NCBI RefSeq assembly: GCF_026410505.1
Contig: NZ_JAPMIU010000008.1
Coordinates: 122,502 to 186,501 of the forward strand
Reading direction: 5' to 3'
Length of the DNA stretch: 64,000 bases
From: Frateuria hangzhouensis
Lineage (GTDB): Bacteria > Pseudomonadota > Gammaproteobacteria > Xanthomonadales > Rhodanobacteraceae
Shown: positions 47,745 through 56,718 of the stretch, piece after piece
Numbering within the stretch: position 1 is the stretch's first letter
How the letters are laid out: every line of letters starts with the position of its first letter
Translations under genes and position numbers: made by a program
Notes under the pieces: model-generated
Seen by the model: the letters and a program-made list of their open reading frames with translations, nothing else
Databases searched by the model: none
Told to the model about the DNA's origin: nothing

Positions 47745-49229
47745 ATGGCTGCCCACCATTTCGAACCGGCCCACGACCGCACCCACGAGCACGTCCTGGA
47801 TCGGGACGCGGGAACCTGGATCAGCTTGACCGACTACATGGGGGTTGGCGACTACGGATCGGTCATCGAAAAAAAGCGGGTGGCGCTCAAGCTCAAGCTG
47901 AACAGCGGGGAGCTGCGTTACGTATGCCCCAGATGCGAAGAGGCCATGACGTTGGCCTCCCATCCGATCACGCACAAGAGCGTCCAGCGCTTTTACTTCA
48001 AGCACCGTGACCGGAGCAGCCTTTGCACCGGGATACAAGGGCTGAGCGCGGCGGCGATCTGCGCGAGGAAGTTCGCCCACTGCAAGGAGGGTGAGGCCCA
48101 CAAGCAGGTCAAAGCATGGCTGGTCGAGAGCATGCAGGCTGATCCGGCGTTCTCCGAAATCAACCAGGAGAAGCATTGGAAGGACGTCGCTGGAATACGC
48201 TGGCGCCAGCCCGATGTGCAGAGCCTGTGGCGCACTGAGCGCATTGCATTCGAAGCGCAGCTGTCGACAACCTTCCTCCACGTGATCACCGAGCGGATGC
48301 ACTTCTACGAGCGCAATCAAGGGCGTCTGTTGTGGCTGTTCCGTGATCTTGAGCTCGAACACTTCAAGTTGTCCGAGGACGACATCTTCTACTCGAACAA
48401 CCGGAACGGTTTCTGCGTCAACCGGGAGACCGTCGCCCTTTCGAGGGAGCACAGGCGCTTTGCCCTTGAGTGCGTGTGGTGCGAGCCCGTCGACCTGGGC
48501 GGCCACGCCGTCGACGAGGTCAGGCGGCAGACTGTGTTCTTCGACCAGTTGCACTTCGACGTAAGCGCCGACGGCGTCCCCAGGACCTACTTTTTCCACT
48601 ACGACGCAGCCATCGACGGTCTGCAGCGAAAGTGGAAGGACGCGTGTGAGATGGCCCAGCGGCTTGCCAAGCAGAAGCAATTGGCGCAGGCGGAGGCACG
48701 GGATCGGGCGCTCAGGGATGAACTGGAAGCATTGTTCGCGGCATTCCCGAAAGACCGGGACAAGAACAAGCGCCGTTGGCGGATACTCCGGGACAAATTC
48801 AAGCTCAGGGGCTTCCAGTTGCCGGATGAGATCTACCGCACGAGCGGACCCTTCTATCTGCTGATGGCGGCCTACTCGGCTAAACGCGGAGAAGTGGTCG
48901 CCTGCAATCTGGGCAACTTCATCTCGTTGGCAAACAGCCTGTACGACCGGCACAAGGAAGCGTTGTGGGCCTTCAGCGTGATGATGAAGCACTACCGTCG
49001 CGCCCCGCAGATGCGCGCGTACGGTGACATGCAAAAGTGGCGGACGCGGCGGGACACCTACCAGCGGGCCTGGAAAAGCGGCGATCCGGCGTTTGCGCCG
49101 GATCGCCGCTTCGATGATCTGCTGGTGTTCCTGTTCCCCAAGGCAGGAGCAGATCTGCTGAGCGATCCGGCCGGTCTCGCGGTTGGGCAGCGTGACTTGT
49201 CCGGCACGGGCGCGTCTGCCCATCCATGA
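47745..49229 (+). CDS. CoiA-like / DUF6035-like nuclease-type protein
   Basis: The 494-residue protein has an N-terminal zinc-finger-like part (RYVCPRCEEAM, then YFKHRDRSSLC with histidines) followed by a restriction-nuclease-like core: RWRQPDVQSLW with the acidic residue and ERIAFEAQLS with the ExQ pair, then HFYERNQGRLLWLFRD. This is the pattern of CoiA-related proteins and DUF6035. The C-terminal half is basic and helical (RDKNKRRWRILRDKF). A nuclease role on DNA is inferred. ATG 47745 follows GGAGAAAAAGGAAC. Confidence 0.7.
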   Translation: MAAHHFEPAHDRTHEHVLDRDAGTWISLTDYMGVGDYGSVIEKKRVALKLKLNSGELRYVCPRCEEAMTLASHPITHKSVQRFYFKHRDRSSLCTGIQGLSAAAICARKFAHCKEGEAHKQVKAWLVESMQADPAFSEINQEKHWKDVAGIRWRQPDVQSLWRTERIAFEAQLSTTFLHVITERMHFYERNQGRLLWLFRDLELEHFKLSEDDIFYSNNRNGFCVNRETVALSREHRRFALECVWCEPVDLGGHAVDEVRRQTVFFDQLHFDVSADGVPRTYFFHYDAAIDGLQRKWKDACEMAQRLAKQKQLAQAEARDRALRDELEALFAAFPKDRDKNKRRWRILRDKFKLRGFQLPDEIYRTSGPFYLLMAAYSAKRGEVVACNLGNFISLANSLYDRHKEALWAFSVMMKHYRRAPQMRAYGDMQKWRTRRDTYQRAWKSGDPAFAPDRRFDDLLVFLFPKAGADLLSDPAGLAVGQRDLSGTGASAHP

Positions 49230-49239
49230 GGCTGCGCCC

Positions 49240-49683
49240 TCAGCTCGGCCCGTGGGTGGCGAAGTGCCTGATGCTTCCGTCAGCCGCGATCAACACGACG
49301 TCGTAACGCTGCGGCGTTCCCATCTCCATGCCGGGCGAGCCGATCGGCATGCCTGGCGCGGCCAGTCCTCGAGCGCGAGGACGGTTCGCAAGGAGCCGCT
49401 GGATATCCTCGACCGGCACGTGGCCCTCGATTACGTAACCATCCACCGAAGCCGTATGACAGGAGGCCGCCTGTTTGGGCACACCCAGGCGCGCCTTCAC
49501 GGTAGGCATGGCGGTATCTTCATGGACGATCGGGGCAAAGCCATGCGCCCGTAGGTATGCGACCCACGCTTCGCAGCAACCACAGGACGGGTCACGGTAG
49601 ACATCGATCGTTTGCGCGGCGAACGCGGGAAGCGTGATGAGGCACCAGCCAAGCACGAGGCCACCCAACATGCGCTGGTTCAT
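49240..49683 (-). CDS. DUF411 metal-binding protein of copper operon
   Basis: A 147-residue DUF411 protein with signal peptide (LVLGWCLITLPAFAA) and the typical VYRDPSCGCCEAWVAYLRAHGF, followed by LGVPKQAASCHTASVDGYVIEGHVPVED (shortened: SCHTASVDGYVIEGHVP). Found in copper-resistance operons; likely periplasmic metal binding. Its start touches the stop of the cytochrome gene. Confidence 0.9.
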   Translation of the reverse strand: MNQRMLGGLVLGWCLITLPAFAAQTIDVYRDPSCGCCEAWVAYLRAHGFAPIVHEDTAMPTVKARLGVPKQAASCHTASVDGYVIEGHVPVEDIQRLLANRPRARGLAAPGMPIGSPGMEMGTPQRYDVVLIAADGSIRHFATHGPS

Positions 49684-50783
49684 CACTGGGGCGCCTCCTC
49701 GGATTGCCACTGCACTGACGTGATCTTCCAGGCCGATCCAAATTTCCTGAGCGTGAGCTTTTCCTTGCTACGCAGCGTGACCGGCTTGCTTTGGCGGCGG
49801 GTGACGATGCGCTGTTCACTGCCGACCATGGCGGTATCGCCCATGGACTTGGAGCCCATCCACACCGGGGTCACAGTGGCGCTTTTCAGGAACGCGAGAT
49901 CCTCGCCCAGGTGATGGGCGGCGTAGTCTTCGCGCGTTTGCGTTTGCCCGTCTTCGCTGACCGTCGCCTCCGGCGCCAGCATGGCGAGCGCTATCGTGCG
50001 GTCGCCGTGCTGCAGGGCGCCGTGGAAGGCCTGGGCTGCCGCTTCGGCATCCGGCGTGGCGCGTGGGGTAAGGCCGTCGAACGCCAGCGGCATCCCGTCG
50101 CTTGCCTGCGCGGCATGGTCATGGTCCCTGTCGTCGGCATGCGCGTGCGTGTTCTGCAGCGCGGTGCCGTCGGCCATGCTGCCGGCCCCGCCCTGGTGAT
50201 GCGCCTCGGCTTCCGCCCCATGATGATGGTGGCCGCTTTCTTCGCCACCCATGTCCATGTCCTCATCCGGCGGTGCCTTGGCGACCATGTCCCGGTACTG
50301 CAGCGGCGTCAGGTCCGGCAGCTTCTGCAGGAAGGCGACCATGCTCCAGATCGTCGGGTCGTCGTGGCTGATGCCCCAGGCCGGCATGGCGCTCATCTTG
50401 ATGCCGTGCTTGATGACCCAGAAGGCGTCCTTGGGATCGACCCGCACCTGCGAGAGGTTGGGCGGCTGCGGGTAAAGGCCGGGACGGATTTCGGAATCGC
50501 TCATGCCGGGTTTGAGGTGGCAATCGGTGCACATCGCCGCGTACTGGCCAGCGCCCTTGAGGATCAGCTGCGGGTCCTCCAGGTTCGGCAGGGTGACGCC
50601 TCCCGAGCGCGCATGGATCGAGCGCTCACGAAGTGTCTGCATGATCGCGTAGACCGGCTTGGTGTGGTGGTCGTCGGCGGCGATGTTGTAGAAGCCCGAG
50701 TAGATGAAAACCGCACCGCCGGCGATCAGGATGGCGAGCAGCACCACGACCGCGATGCTGTAGTGCTTGACGTGTTGTTTCAT
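49683..50783 (-). CDS. membrane cytochrome c fused to a SnoaL-like domain
   Basis: The 366-residue protein has an N-terminal anchor (YSIAVVVLLAILIAGGAVF), a monohaem cytochrome c domain (MCTDCHLKPGMSD, with Met ligand near KMSAMPAWGIS), a His-rich linker (SGHHHHGAEAEAHHQGG, HAHADDRDHDHAAQ), and a C-terminal SnoaL/DUF4440-like domain (FHGALQHGDRTIALAMLAP, GSAWKITSVQWQSE). It lies between copB and DUF411 and may take electrons during copper oxidation; this is inferred. Confidence 0.85.
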   Translation of the reverse strand: MKQHVKHYSIAVVVLLAILIAGGAVFIYSGFYNIAADDHHTKPVYAIMQTLRERSIHARSGGVTLPNLEDPQLILKGAGQYAAMCTDCHLKPGMSDSEIRPGLYPQPPNLSQVRVDPKDAFWVIKHGIKMSAMPAWGISHDDPTIWSMVAFLQKLPDLTPLQYRDMVAKAPPDEDMDMGGEESGHHHHGAEAEAHHQGGAGSMADGTALQNTHAHADDRDHDHAAQASDGMPLAFDGLTPRATPDAEAAAQAFHGALQHGDRTIALAMLAPEATVSEDGQTQTREDYAAHHLGEDLAFLKSATVTPVWMGSKSMGDTAMVGSEQRIVTRRQSKPVTLRSKEKLTLRKFGSAWKITSVQWQSEEAPQ

Positions 50784-50796
50784 GGTCGACCCCCAA

Positions 50797-51927
50797 TCAA
50801 AACCAGATGCGTACGCCGGCCACCCATTGCCGGTCGAATCGACCCTGTCCCGCATCGCGGGCAAAGTCGGCTGTGCCACCCCACCGTCGTGTCCAGACCA
50901 CGCCGACATACGGAGCGAACTGTCGATGGAACTCGTAGCGCAAGCGTAATCCCAGGGAAGTGTCGGACAGGCCGCTGCCCAGTCCTCGCGCGCGGTCAGA
51001 GCTGCCGTAGGCGTTCGCCTCGAACTCCGGCTGCAGGATCAACCGCTGGGTGAAGAGCAGTTCGTACTCGGCACGGAAGCGGGCGGCGGTGCGGCCAGAT
51101 GGCCCGATATAGCCGGTGGCCTCCAGCTCGAACCAATAAGGGGCCAGGCCCTGGATGCCGAAGGCTGCCCACTGCCGATGGGGGCCTTCGCCGCCATCGG
51201 CGCGCACGCCAAGCTGGGTGCTCCAGAAGGTGGCAACCGTGTGGTTCCAAAGCGCTTCGAGACTGGCATCCTGCAGCGTGTCGCCACTGCGTTCCCCCTC
51301 AGAGCGCAGCCAGAGCTTGTCGTAGTCGTTGCCGTAGTAGCCTTCGATGTCCCATTGCTGGCCGTTGCCGTCCTTGCCATGGTAGGCCTCAAGCTGGTCG
51401 ATCAGTAGCTTGCTGAAACTGGCGTTGTCATCCATCGCCGTATGCATGCCCGCATGAGGACCATACCCGACACCGGCGGAGTAGTCCGGGTCACGGGCAT
51501 CGGGTGGCGGGCTGCCGCCCTGCATCGGGCCCATCGTCATGGCCTGCATGGAGCCGTGATCCATGTTTTGTATCGAACCATGATTCATGGCTTGCATCGA
51601 CCCGTGGTCCATGCCTGACATCGAGCCGTGACCCATGCTCTGCATGGACCCGTGGTCCATCCCGTGCGTGCCGTGCATTGTCCCGTCTGGGGTTGGGCTC
51701 GCCATCGTGGCAGGAGATTCCGATGGTGGAACGGTCGCCGCAGGAGCAGGCATCGCCGTGCTAGGCATGCTGCCCATATCCATGCCGGTCATGGAACCCA
51801 TGCTGGCAGGCGACCCGCTGCTCGCCGGTGCCGGGGCATCCTGGGCCGGTGCGATCAATGCCATCCAGGGGCCGAGCACAATGACCAGTGCCAAGTGCTT
51901 GAGGGAAAGGGAAGGGCGCCGGCTCAT
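50797..51927 (-). CDS. copB: copper resistance outer-membrane protein CopB
   Basis: A 376-residue CopB with signal peptide, a long Met/His/Asp repeat region (repeated MDHGSMQ and similar) over residues ~60-115, and a C-terminal beta-barrel (YYGNDYDKLWLRSEGE, SDTSLGLRLRYEFHRQFAPYVG) ending RQWVAGVRIWF with a final Phe as in outer-membrane proteins. It overlaps the copA stop (ATGA). Confidence 0.94.
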   Translation of the reverse strand: MSRRPSLSLKHLALVIVLGPWMALIAPAQDAPAPASSGSPASMGSMTGMDMGSMPSTAMPAPAATVPPSESPATMASPTPDGTMHGTHGMDHGSMQSMGHGSMSGMDHGSMQAMNHGSIQNMDHGSMQAMTMGPMQGGSPPPDARDPDYSAGVGYGPHAGMHTAMDDNASFSKLLIDQLEAYHGKDGNGQQWDIEGYYGNDYDKLWLRSEGERSGDTLQDASLEALWNHTVATFWSTQLGVRADGGEGPHRQWAAFGIQGLAPYWFELEATGYIGPSGRTAARFRAEYELLFTQRLILQPEFEANAYGSSDRARGLGSGLSDTSLGLRLRYEFHRQFAPYVGVVWTRRWGGTADFARDAGQGRFDRQWVAGVRIWF

Positions 51928-53729
51928 GACACCACCACCTCGCGGAACATGCCCGCTTCCATGTGGTAGAGCAGGTGGCAGTGGTAGGCCCACCGTCCGG
52001 GGTTGTCCGCACTCACGCGGTAGGTGATGCGCTGCGCCGGCTGCACGTTGATGGTGTGTTTGCGCGCCAGGAACTGGCCGTTTGGGTCTTCCAGTTCGCT
52101 GAACATGCCGTGCAGATGGATCGGATGATTCATCATCGTGTCGTTGACCAGCACGATGCGCAGCCGCTCGCCGAAGTTGAAGTGCACCGGCTTGGCCTCA
52201 GAGAACTTCTGTCCGTCGAAGGACCACATGAAACGCTCCATGTTGCCGGTCAGGTGCAACTCAATCTCGCGTTCGGGTTCGCGCGACTCGATGGGACCGT
52301 CGAGTGAGTGCAGATCGGCGTAGGTGAGCACGCGTCGGCCGTTGTCGCGCAGACAGATGCCCGGATCGTCGAGGTTGGTCCGCGGCATGTCGACATGCAT
52401 GTCCACACCCGGACCGTATTCGGTACGCGCGTGGTGGACCATGGGCATGCCACCGGACGTCAGGTTCTGCATGCCCGGCATCGGCATGCCGGGCATCGCG
52501 CCATGCTCCATGCCCTGCATGCCATCCATATCCATGCCGGACATACCACCGTGGTTGGCCCCGTGGCCCATGCCGCCCATCGGCATCGCGCCCATCATGT
52601 CCTTCATGCTGAGCCAGACGCGTGGGTCCATCGTCGGAACTGCGGCCTCCATGCCTGGCCGCGGCGCCAGCGTGCCGCGGGCGTAACCGGTGCGGTCGAT
52701 CGACTGGGCGAACACCGTGTAGGCGCGATTGTCCTGCGGCTCGACGATGACGTCGTAGGTTTCGGCGACCGAGATGCGGAACTCATCCACCGGCACTGGC
52801 GCCACATCCTGCCCGTCGGCCGAGATCACCGTCATCTTCAGGCCGGGAATGCGTACATCGAACAAGGTAGAGGCCGAACCGTTGATGAAGCGCAGGCGGA
52901 CTTTTTCGCCCGGCTTGAACAGGCCCGTCCAGTTGCCCGCCGGCGCGGCGCCGTTCATCAGGTAGGTATAGGTAGAACCGCCCACGTCGGAGAGGTCGGT
53001 AGGGTTCATCCGCATCTCGTTCCACATCTTGCGCATCGCCAGTGCCTGGCTGAGGCCCTGCTCGCGCACGTCGCGGACGAAGTCCGGTGCCGTGGGCTGG
53101 TGGAAGTTGAAGTAGTCGCTCTGCTTCTTGAGCTTGGCGTAGATGCGCTCGGGATCCTCATCGGTCCAGTCGTTGAGCATCACCACGTAGTCGCGATCGG
53201 TGGGGTAGCGCTCACGGCCGGCCGGCTCGATCACCAGCGGACCAAACACGCCCGTCTGCTCCTGGAAGCGCGAGTGCGAGTGGTACCAGTAGGTGCCCGA
53301 CTGACGCACCTCGAAGCGGTAGACGAACGTCTCGCCGGGCGCAATGCCATCGAAGGCGATGCCGGGCACGCCGTCCATCTGGAACGGCAGCAGGATGCCG
53401 TGCCAGTGGATCGAGGTGGGCACGCGCAGGCGGTTGCTCACGCGCAAGGTCACGCTGGTGCCTTCCTTCCAGCGCAGGATCGGACCGGGCAGGCTGCCGT
53501 TGACGGTGGTGGCGGGGCGCACCACGCCCGTGTAGTTGACCGGGACTTCGGCGATATCGAGATGGAAATCGGTGCCGCTGAGTACGGGAAGCTGGCCGGG
53601 GTGGGCCGGCTGCGCCCAGGCGTTCCCTGGGCGCAGCAGACCCAGGCCTGCGGCTGCACTGCCCAAGGCCACGCCCTGCACGAAACGTCGTCGCGACAGA
53701 TCCGCGGGAGATGGGGGAAACAGCTTCAT
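51924..53729 (-). CDS. copA: copper-resistance multicopper oxidase CopA
   Basis: A 601-residue periplasmic multicopper oxidase with a Tat signal (LSRRRFVQGVALGSAAAGLGL). Copper motifs: SIHWHGILLPF, GTYWYHSHSRFQ, HPIHLHGMF and WAYHCHLLYHMEAGMF, giving type 1, 2 and 3 sites. A Met-rich segment (MMGAMPMGGMGHGANHGGM and on) lies around residues 370-430. It oxidises Cu(I) and sequesters copper in the periplasm. It is followed by copB. Confidence 0.97.
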   Translation of the reverse strand: MKLFPPSPADLSRRRFVQGVALGSAAAGLGLLRPGNAWAQPAHPGQLPVLSGTDFHLDIAEVPVNYTGVVRPATTVNGSLPGPILRWKEGTSVTLRVSNRLRVPTSIHWHGILLPFQMDGVPGIAFDGIAPGETFVYRFEVRQSGTYWYHSHSRFQEQTGVFGPLVIEPAGRERYPTDRDYVVMLNDWTDEDPERIYAKLKKQSDYFNFHQPTAPDFVRDVREQGLSQALAMRKMWNEMRMNPTDLSDVGGSTYTYLMNGAAPAGNWTGLFKPGEKVRLRFINGSASTLFDVRIPGLKMTVISADGQDVAPVPVDEFRISVAETYDVIVEPQDNRAYTVFAQSIDRTGYARGTLAPRPGMEAAVPTMDPRVWLSMKDMMGAMPMGGMGHGANHGGMSGMDMDGMQGMEHGAMPGMPMPGMQNLTSGGMPMVHHARTEYGPGVDMHVDMPRTNLDDPGICLRDNGRRVLTYADLHSLDGPIESREPEREIELHLTGNMERFMWSFDGQKFSEAKPVHFNFGERLRIVLVNDTMMNHPIHLHGMFSELEDPNGQFLARKHTINVQPAQRITYRVSADNPGRWAYHCHLLYHMEAGMFREVVVS

Positions 53730-53824
53730 GGAGACTCTCCAAAGATGCGTGGGCATCGCCATGCGACGCCGACCGCGACAGCGAGCGAAGTGCCCGCTAT
53801 CGCCAGGAAATCAAACGAGGAGAG

Positions 53825-54226
53825 TCAGACGGACGGAGGCCGCAAAGGCGGTGCGGCAGGGAGCGTAGGAGCATGGATGCGCGTCGGATGCCCATAGCCT
53901 GCGCTTACCGCCGATGCGGTGAGCAGACTGGCTGGCATCGGCGCCAAGGCGCTGGCGCACATGCCGACACAACCGCAGACGTGGGCGGTGGCATGCCCGC
54001 AGCAGCCATCATGCTGCTCGCAGCAATCGTGCGAAGGCACGTGGCTCAAACCGTGATGCAATGGTTCACCGACCGCCGCGGTCGCTTCATGCACGGAATG
54101 CGCATACGCGCTCCCCATGCCCAGCGGCGCGGCGGCCAGCGAGGTGACGACCAACATCAGCCATGCCAGCAGGCCCACGGCGAACAGGCCACGGGAGCGG
54201 GCAAAGGGGCGAAGCGAGGCGGTCAT
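53825..54226 (-). CDS. copL: CopL-like metal-binding leader protein
   Basis: The 133-residue protein has an N-terminal helix (GLFAVGLLAWLMLVVTSLAAA) and a dense His/Cys centre (HDCCEQHDGCCGHATAHVCG, CVGMCASA), ending APPLRPPSV. CopL precedes copAB in Xanthomonas and is needed for copper-induced expression. Position upstream of copA supports the call. Confidence 0.8.
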   Translation of the reverse strand: MTASLRPFARSRGLFAVGLLAWLMLVVTSLAAAPLGMGSAYAHSVHEATAAVGEPLHHGLSHVPSHDCCEQHDGCCGHATAHVCGCVGMCASALAPMPASLLTASAVSAGYGHPTRIHAPTLPAAPPLRPPSV

Positions 54227-54287
54227 GGCCTGGAGCGTACCCGCCGGACCTGCCTCCTCTCAACCCTGGAGGAAGGTCCATGAGGGC

Positions 54288-54632
54288 CTAGGGCTTGCTG
54301 TAACCCATGTGCAGGGTGATCTTGTCGCCGGCCTTGAGGTTAGCCACGGCGGATGCCGGGAAGTGCACCTTGAGCATCATGCCTTCGGCGTTGACGTCCA
54401 CCACGCCCGTCTGCTTGTCCACCGAGCCGACGGTAGCCGGCATGGCATCCATGCCCATCATGTTCTTGTGCATGCCACTTATGTCGCGGCCGCTGTGCGT
54501 GGCGCCCATGGTATCGCTGGCGTGGGCACTGTCGGTTGGCGTGGTGTCTTGTGCGAGGGCCACGCCACTTCCCGCCAGCACGAAGAGCGTGGCACCGAGT
54601 ACGGATGCGAACGGTTTGCGTGCGATCTGCAT
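54288..54632 (-). CDS. small periplasmic copper-locus protein
   Basis: The 114-residue protein has a signal peptide (FASVLGATLFVLAGSGVALAQ), a Met/His part (SGMHKNMMGMDAMP) and a small beta-domain (TVGSVDKQTGVVDVNAEGMM, ITLHMGYSKP), somewhat CusF-like. It lies upstream of the CopL-like gene in the same direction. ATG 54632 is preceded by a GGAGGCAG site. Confidence 0.7.
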   Translation of the reverse strand: MQIARKPFASVLGATLFVLAGSGVALAQDTTPTDSAHASDTMGATHSGRDISGMHKNMMGMDAMPATVGSVDKQTGVVDVNAEGMMLKVHFPASAVANLKAGDKITLHMGYSKP

Positions 54633-54874
54633 GACTGCCTCCGGTGTAGAGAATGGCGCGAGCCTGCGCTCCACGCTGTGTAGATGGTTTGAAATGTCGC
54701 GGCGGAGGCCGCTTGCGCATGAGCGGGGAGCCGCAAGAACGGCGTTGGATTGATAAATCCAACCGGCGATTCCTCTCTTGGAACCTCTTCTGCCCATCCC
54801 ATGCGCCCCTCACGCTACTCGCACGGCCTGGCTGATTATGGTTGGAGATTCATTCGATCTGCGAGAAGCCACCG

Positions 54875-55330
54875 ATGAAAGGGAGCTACGGAAGATTTGC
54901 AGCCATGGTCGCCGTGTCGACGGTGGCGATGTTCATCCTTATGTACTTCGACATTGTCGAACTCGACCATGCGTACTGGAGTCAGACCATGGCATGGATG
55001 GCAGTGGTGATGGGCGCCACCATGGCGCTGATCATGTTGGCTTTCATGCTCGGCATGTACACAAACCGCGCGGCTAACCTGGTGATCGCCATCATCGCGG
55101 TCGTGGTGTTCGCTGGCGCGCTGTACCTGGTCCGCAGCCAGGCCACCGTGGGTGACGTGTCGTATATGAAGGCGATGATTCCGCATCACTCGATCGCGAT
55201 CATGACCAGCGAGCGCGCCCACATTTCCGATCCGCGCGTGCGCAAGCTGGCGGACGAGATCATTGCCTCGCAACGCCGCGAGATTGGCGAGATGAAGGCG
55301 CTGATCAAAGAACTGGACCACGCCAAGTAA
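54875..55330 (+). CDS. DUF305-type membrane protein
   Basis: A 151-residue protein with three N-terminal helices (GRFAAMVAVSTVAMFILMYF, WMAVVMGATMALIMLAFML, LVIAIIAVVVFAGALYLV) and a short DUF305 segment (SYMKAMIPHHSIAIMTSERA, IIASQRREIGEMKALI). The HHS and E/M pattern is that of DUF305 proteins found with copper genes. Divergent from the copper operon. A TTG at 54842 is an alternative start. Confidence 0.85.
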   Translation: MKGSYGRFAAMVAVSTVAMFILMYFDIVELDHAYWSQTMAWMAVVMGATMALIMLAFMLGMYTNRAANLVIAIIAVVVFAGALYLVRSQATVGDVSYMKAMIPHHSIAIMTSERAHISDPRVRKLADEIIASQRREIGEMKALIKELDHAK

Positions 55331-55571
55331 CTATAGGCTATTCCTATGCTGAAGCTCGCAGGAAGTGAAGTAGAGATCGGTCCTGGTGAGCGCGAATTGG
55401 GTCGCGACCGGTGACGCGTGCGCTCGAAAGTAGAGTTTGCGCTTGGAAATGGTCAGTGCTCGATGCATGTTTTCGAAGCCAAAAAATTTCAGACACATAT
55501 CACACGAAAGAGACCGAGAAGTGCTGGTCTCGCGTGCGGCGCATCCGCTCTGATGCGCTCGTCTGGGAAGA
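55331..55571. other. AT-richer spacer at border of metal cargo and element module
   Basis: About 240 bp with no gene I can support. Base composition drops (e.g. GCCAAAAAATTTCAGACACATATCACACG) compared with both sides. It may hold a promoter for the following module. Confidence 0.4.
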
Positions 55572-55679
55572 ATGATGATCCCGCAAAAAACTGACGCGCT
55601 CACCTGCGTTCTCGTCGTGACGGCTGCCTTGCTGCTGGGCTTTGTCCGCTGCAACGGTTGCCTGACAAAGACACCCTGA
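55572..55679 (+). CDS. small membrane peptide
   Basis: A 35-residue frame, MMIPQKTDALTC followed by VLVVTAALLLGFVRCNGC and LTKTP, predicts one transmembrane helix with flanking cysteines. GGGAAG lies just upstream of the tandem ATGs. A hairpin follows 22 bp after the stop. It is short, so it could be chance. Confidence 0.4.
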   Translation: MMIPQKTDALTCVLVVTAALLLGFVRCNGCLTKTP

Positions 55680-55700
55680 TCTAACCACCAAAGGCAGATG

Positions 55701-55733
55701 CGCCAAAGGCCCGGGCTAACCGGGCCTTTGGCG
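55701..55733 (+). terminator. strong hairpin before DUF932 gene
   Basis: CGCCAAAGGCCCGG and CCGGGCCTTTGGCG pair perfectly (14 bp, 5-base loop GCTAA). TTTCT follows. It lies 28 bp before the DUF932 start, with AAAGGAGG between, so it could end upstream transcripts or act in the leader. Confidence 0.75.
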
Positions 55734-55761
55734 TTTCTATGCCCTCAAAGGAGGCAAAAAC

Positions 55762-56718
55762 ATGCATCTGGTCGAGACAATCGCCTACGCCGGGGAGAAG
55801 CCCTGGCATGGCTTGGGCAACAAGCTGGCACCGCAGCAGCCGGTCGACGTCTGGAAGAAGCAGGCCGGCATGGACTGGCGCATCGAGGCGTCCGAGGTCC
55901 GTTACGTGACCGGTAGCAGCCACCTGGGCGCAATCCACGCATTTCCCGAACAGAAGGTGTTGTATCGGTCGGATACCCACGCCCCGCTTGCGGTGGTGAG
56001 CAAACGCTTTCAAGTGGTGCAACCGGAGGAAGTGCTGGAGTTCTACCGCGATCTCACCGAGGTAAGCGGCTTTGAACTGGAGACCGCTGGTGTCCTGCGT
56101 GAAGGCCGCAAGTTCTGGGCTCTGGCGCGCACCGGTCAAAGCGTGTCGCTGAAGGGCCGCGACCGGGTGGATGGCTATCTGCTGCTCGCGACGGCGTGCG
56201 ACGGCACGCTGGCGACCACGGCACAGTTCACCAGCGTGCGGGTGGTCTGCAATAACACTTTGCAGATCGCGCTTGGCCACTCCAGCGGGGCCATCAAGGT
56301 GCCCCACCGCAGCCAGTTCGATCCCGAAGCGGTCAAGCGGCAGCTGGGTATCACCGTGTCGTCGTGGGATGGCTTCGTCGCCCGCATGAAGGCCCTGGTC
56401 GAGCGGCCCGTGGACCCGGACTCGGTCGAAGCACTGCTGCGCCGCGTCCTGACTTACCCGGGGCAGGACAGTAAGACCGGCGTGGTGAACGAGCAGGCGG
56501 TTGCCAACGTGCGGGCGTTGTACGAGGGCGGCGGGCGGGGCGCCTTGATGGCCTCCAGTCGTGGAACGGCCTGGGGCGTGCTCAACAGCGTGACCGAGTT
56601 CGTCGACTTCCATCGCCGTGCGCGGACCGACGACCATCGTCGCGAGGCCGCCTGGTTCGGGCAGGGTGCCCAGATCAAGCAACGGGCGTGGGACGAACTG
56701 ATGAAGCTGGTGGCCTGA
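55762..56718 (+). CDS. DUF932 / phage-plasmid-like protein
   Basis: A 318-residue DUF932 protein (family found in phages, plasmids and ICEs): starts MHLVETIAYAGEKPWHGLG, has SHLGAIHAFPEQKVLYRSD, VDGYLLLATACDGTLATTAQ, FTSVRVVCNNTLQIAL, and FVDFHRRARTDDHRREAAWF. Function unknown. AAAGGAGG gives a strong ribosome site. Its TGA overlaps the RadC ATG. Confidence 0.92.
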   Translation: MHLVETIAYAGEKPWHGLGNKLAPQQPVDVWKKQAGMDWRIEASEVRYVTGSSHLGAIHAFPEQKVLYRSDTHAPLAVVSKRFQVVQPEEVLEFYRDLTEVSGFELETAGVLREGRKFWALARTGQSVSLKGRDRVDGYLLLATACDGTLATTAQFTSVRVVCNNTLQIALGHSSGAIKVPHRSQFDPEAVKRQLGITVSSWDGFVARMKALVERPVDPDSVEALLRRVLTYPGQDSKTGVVNEQAVANVRALYEGGGRGALMASSRGTAWGVLNSVTEFVDFHRRARTDDHRREAAWFGQGAQIKQRAWDELMKLVA

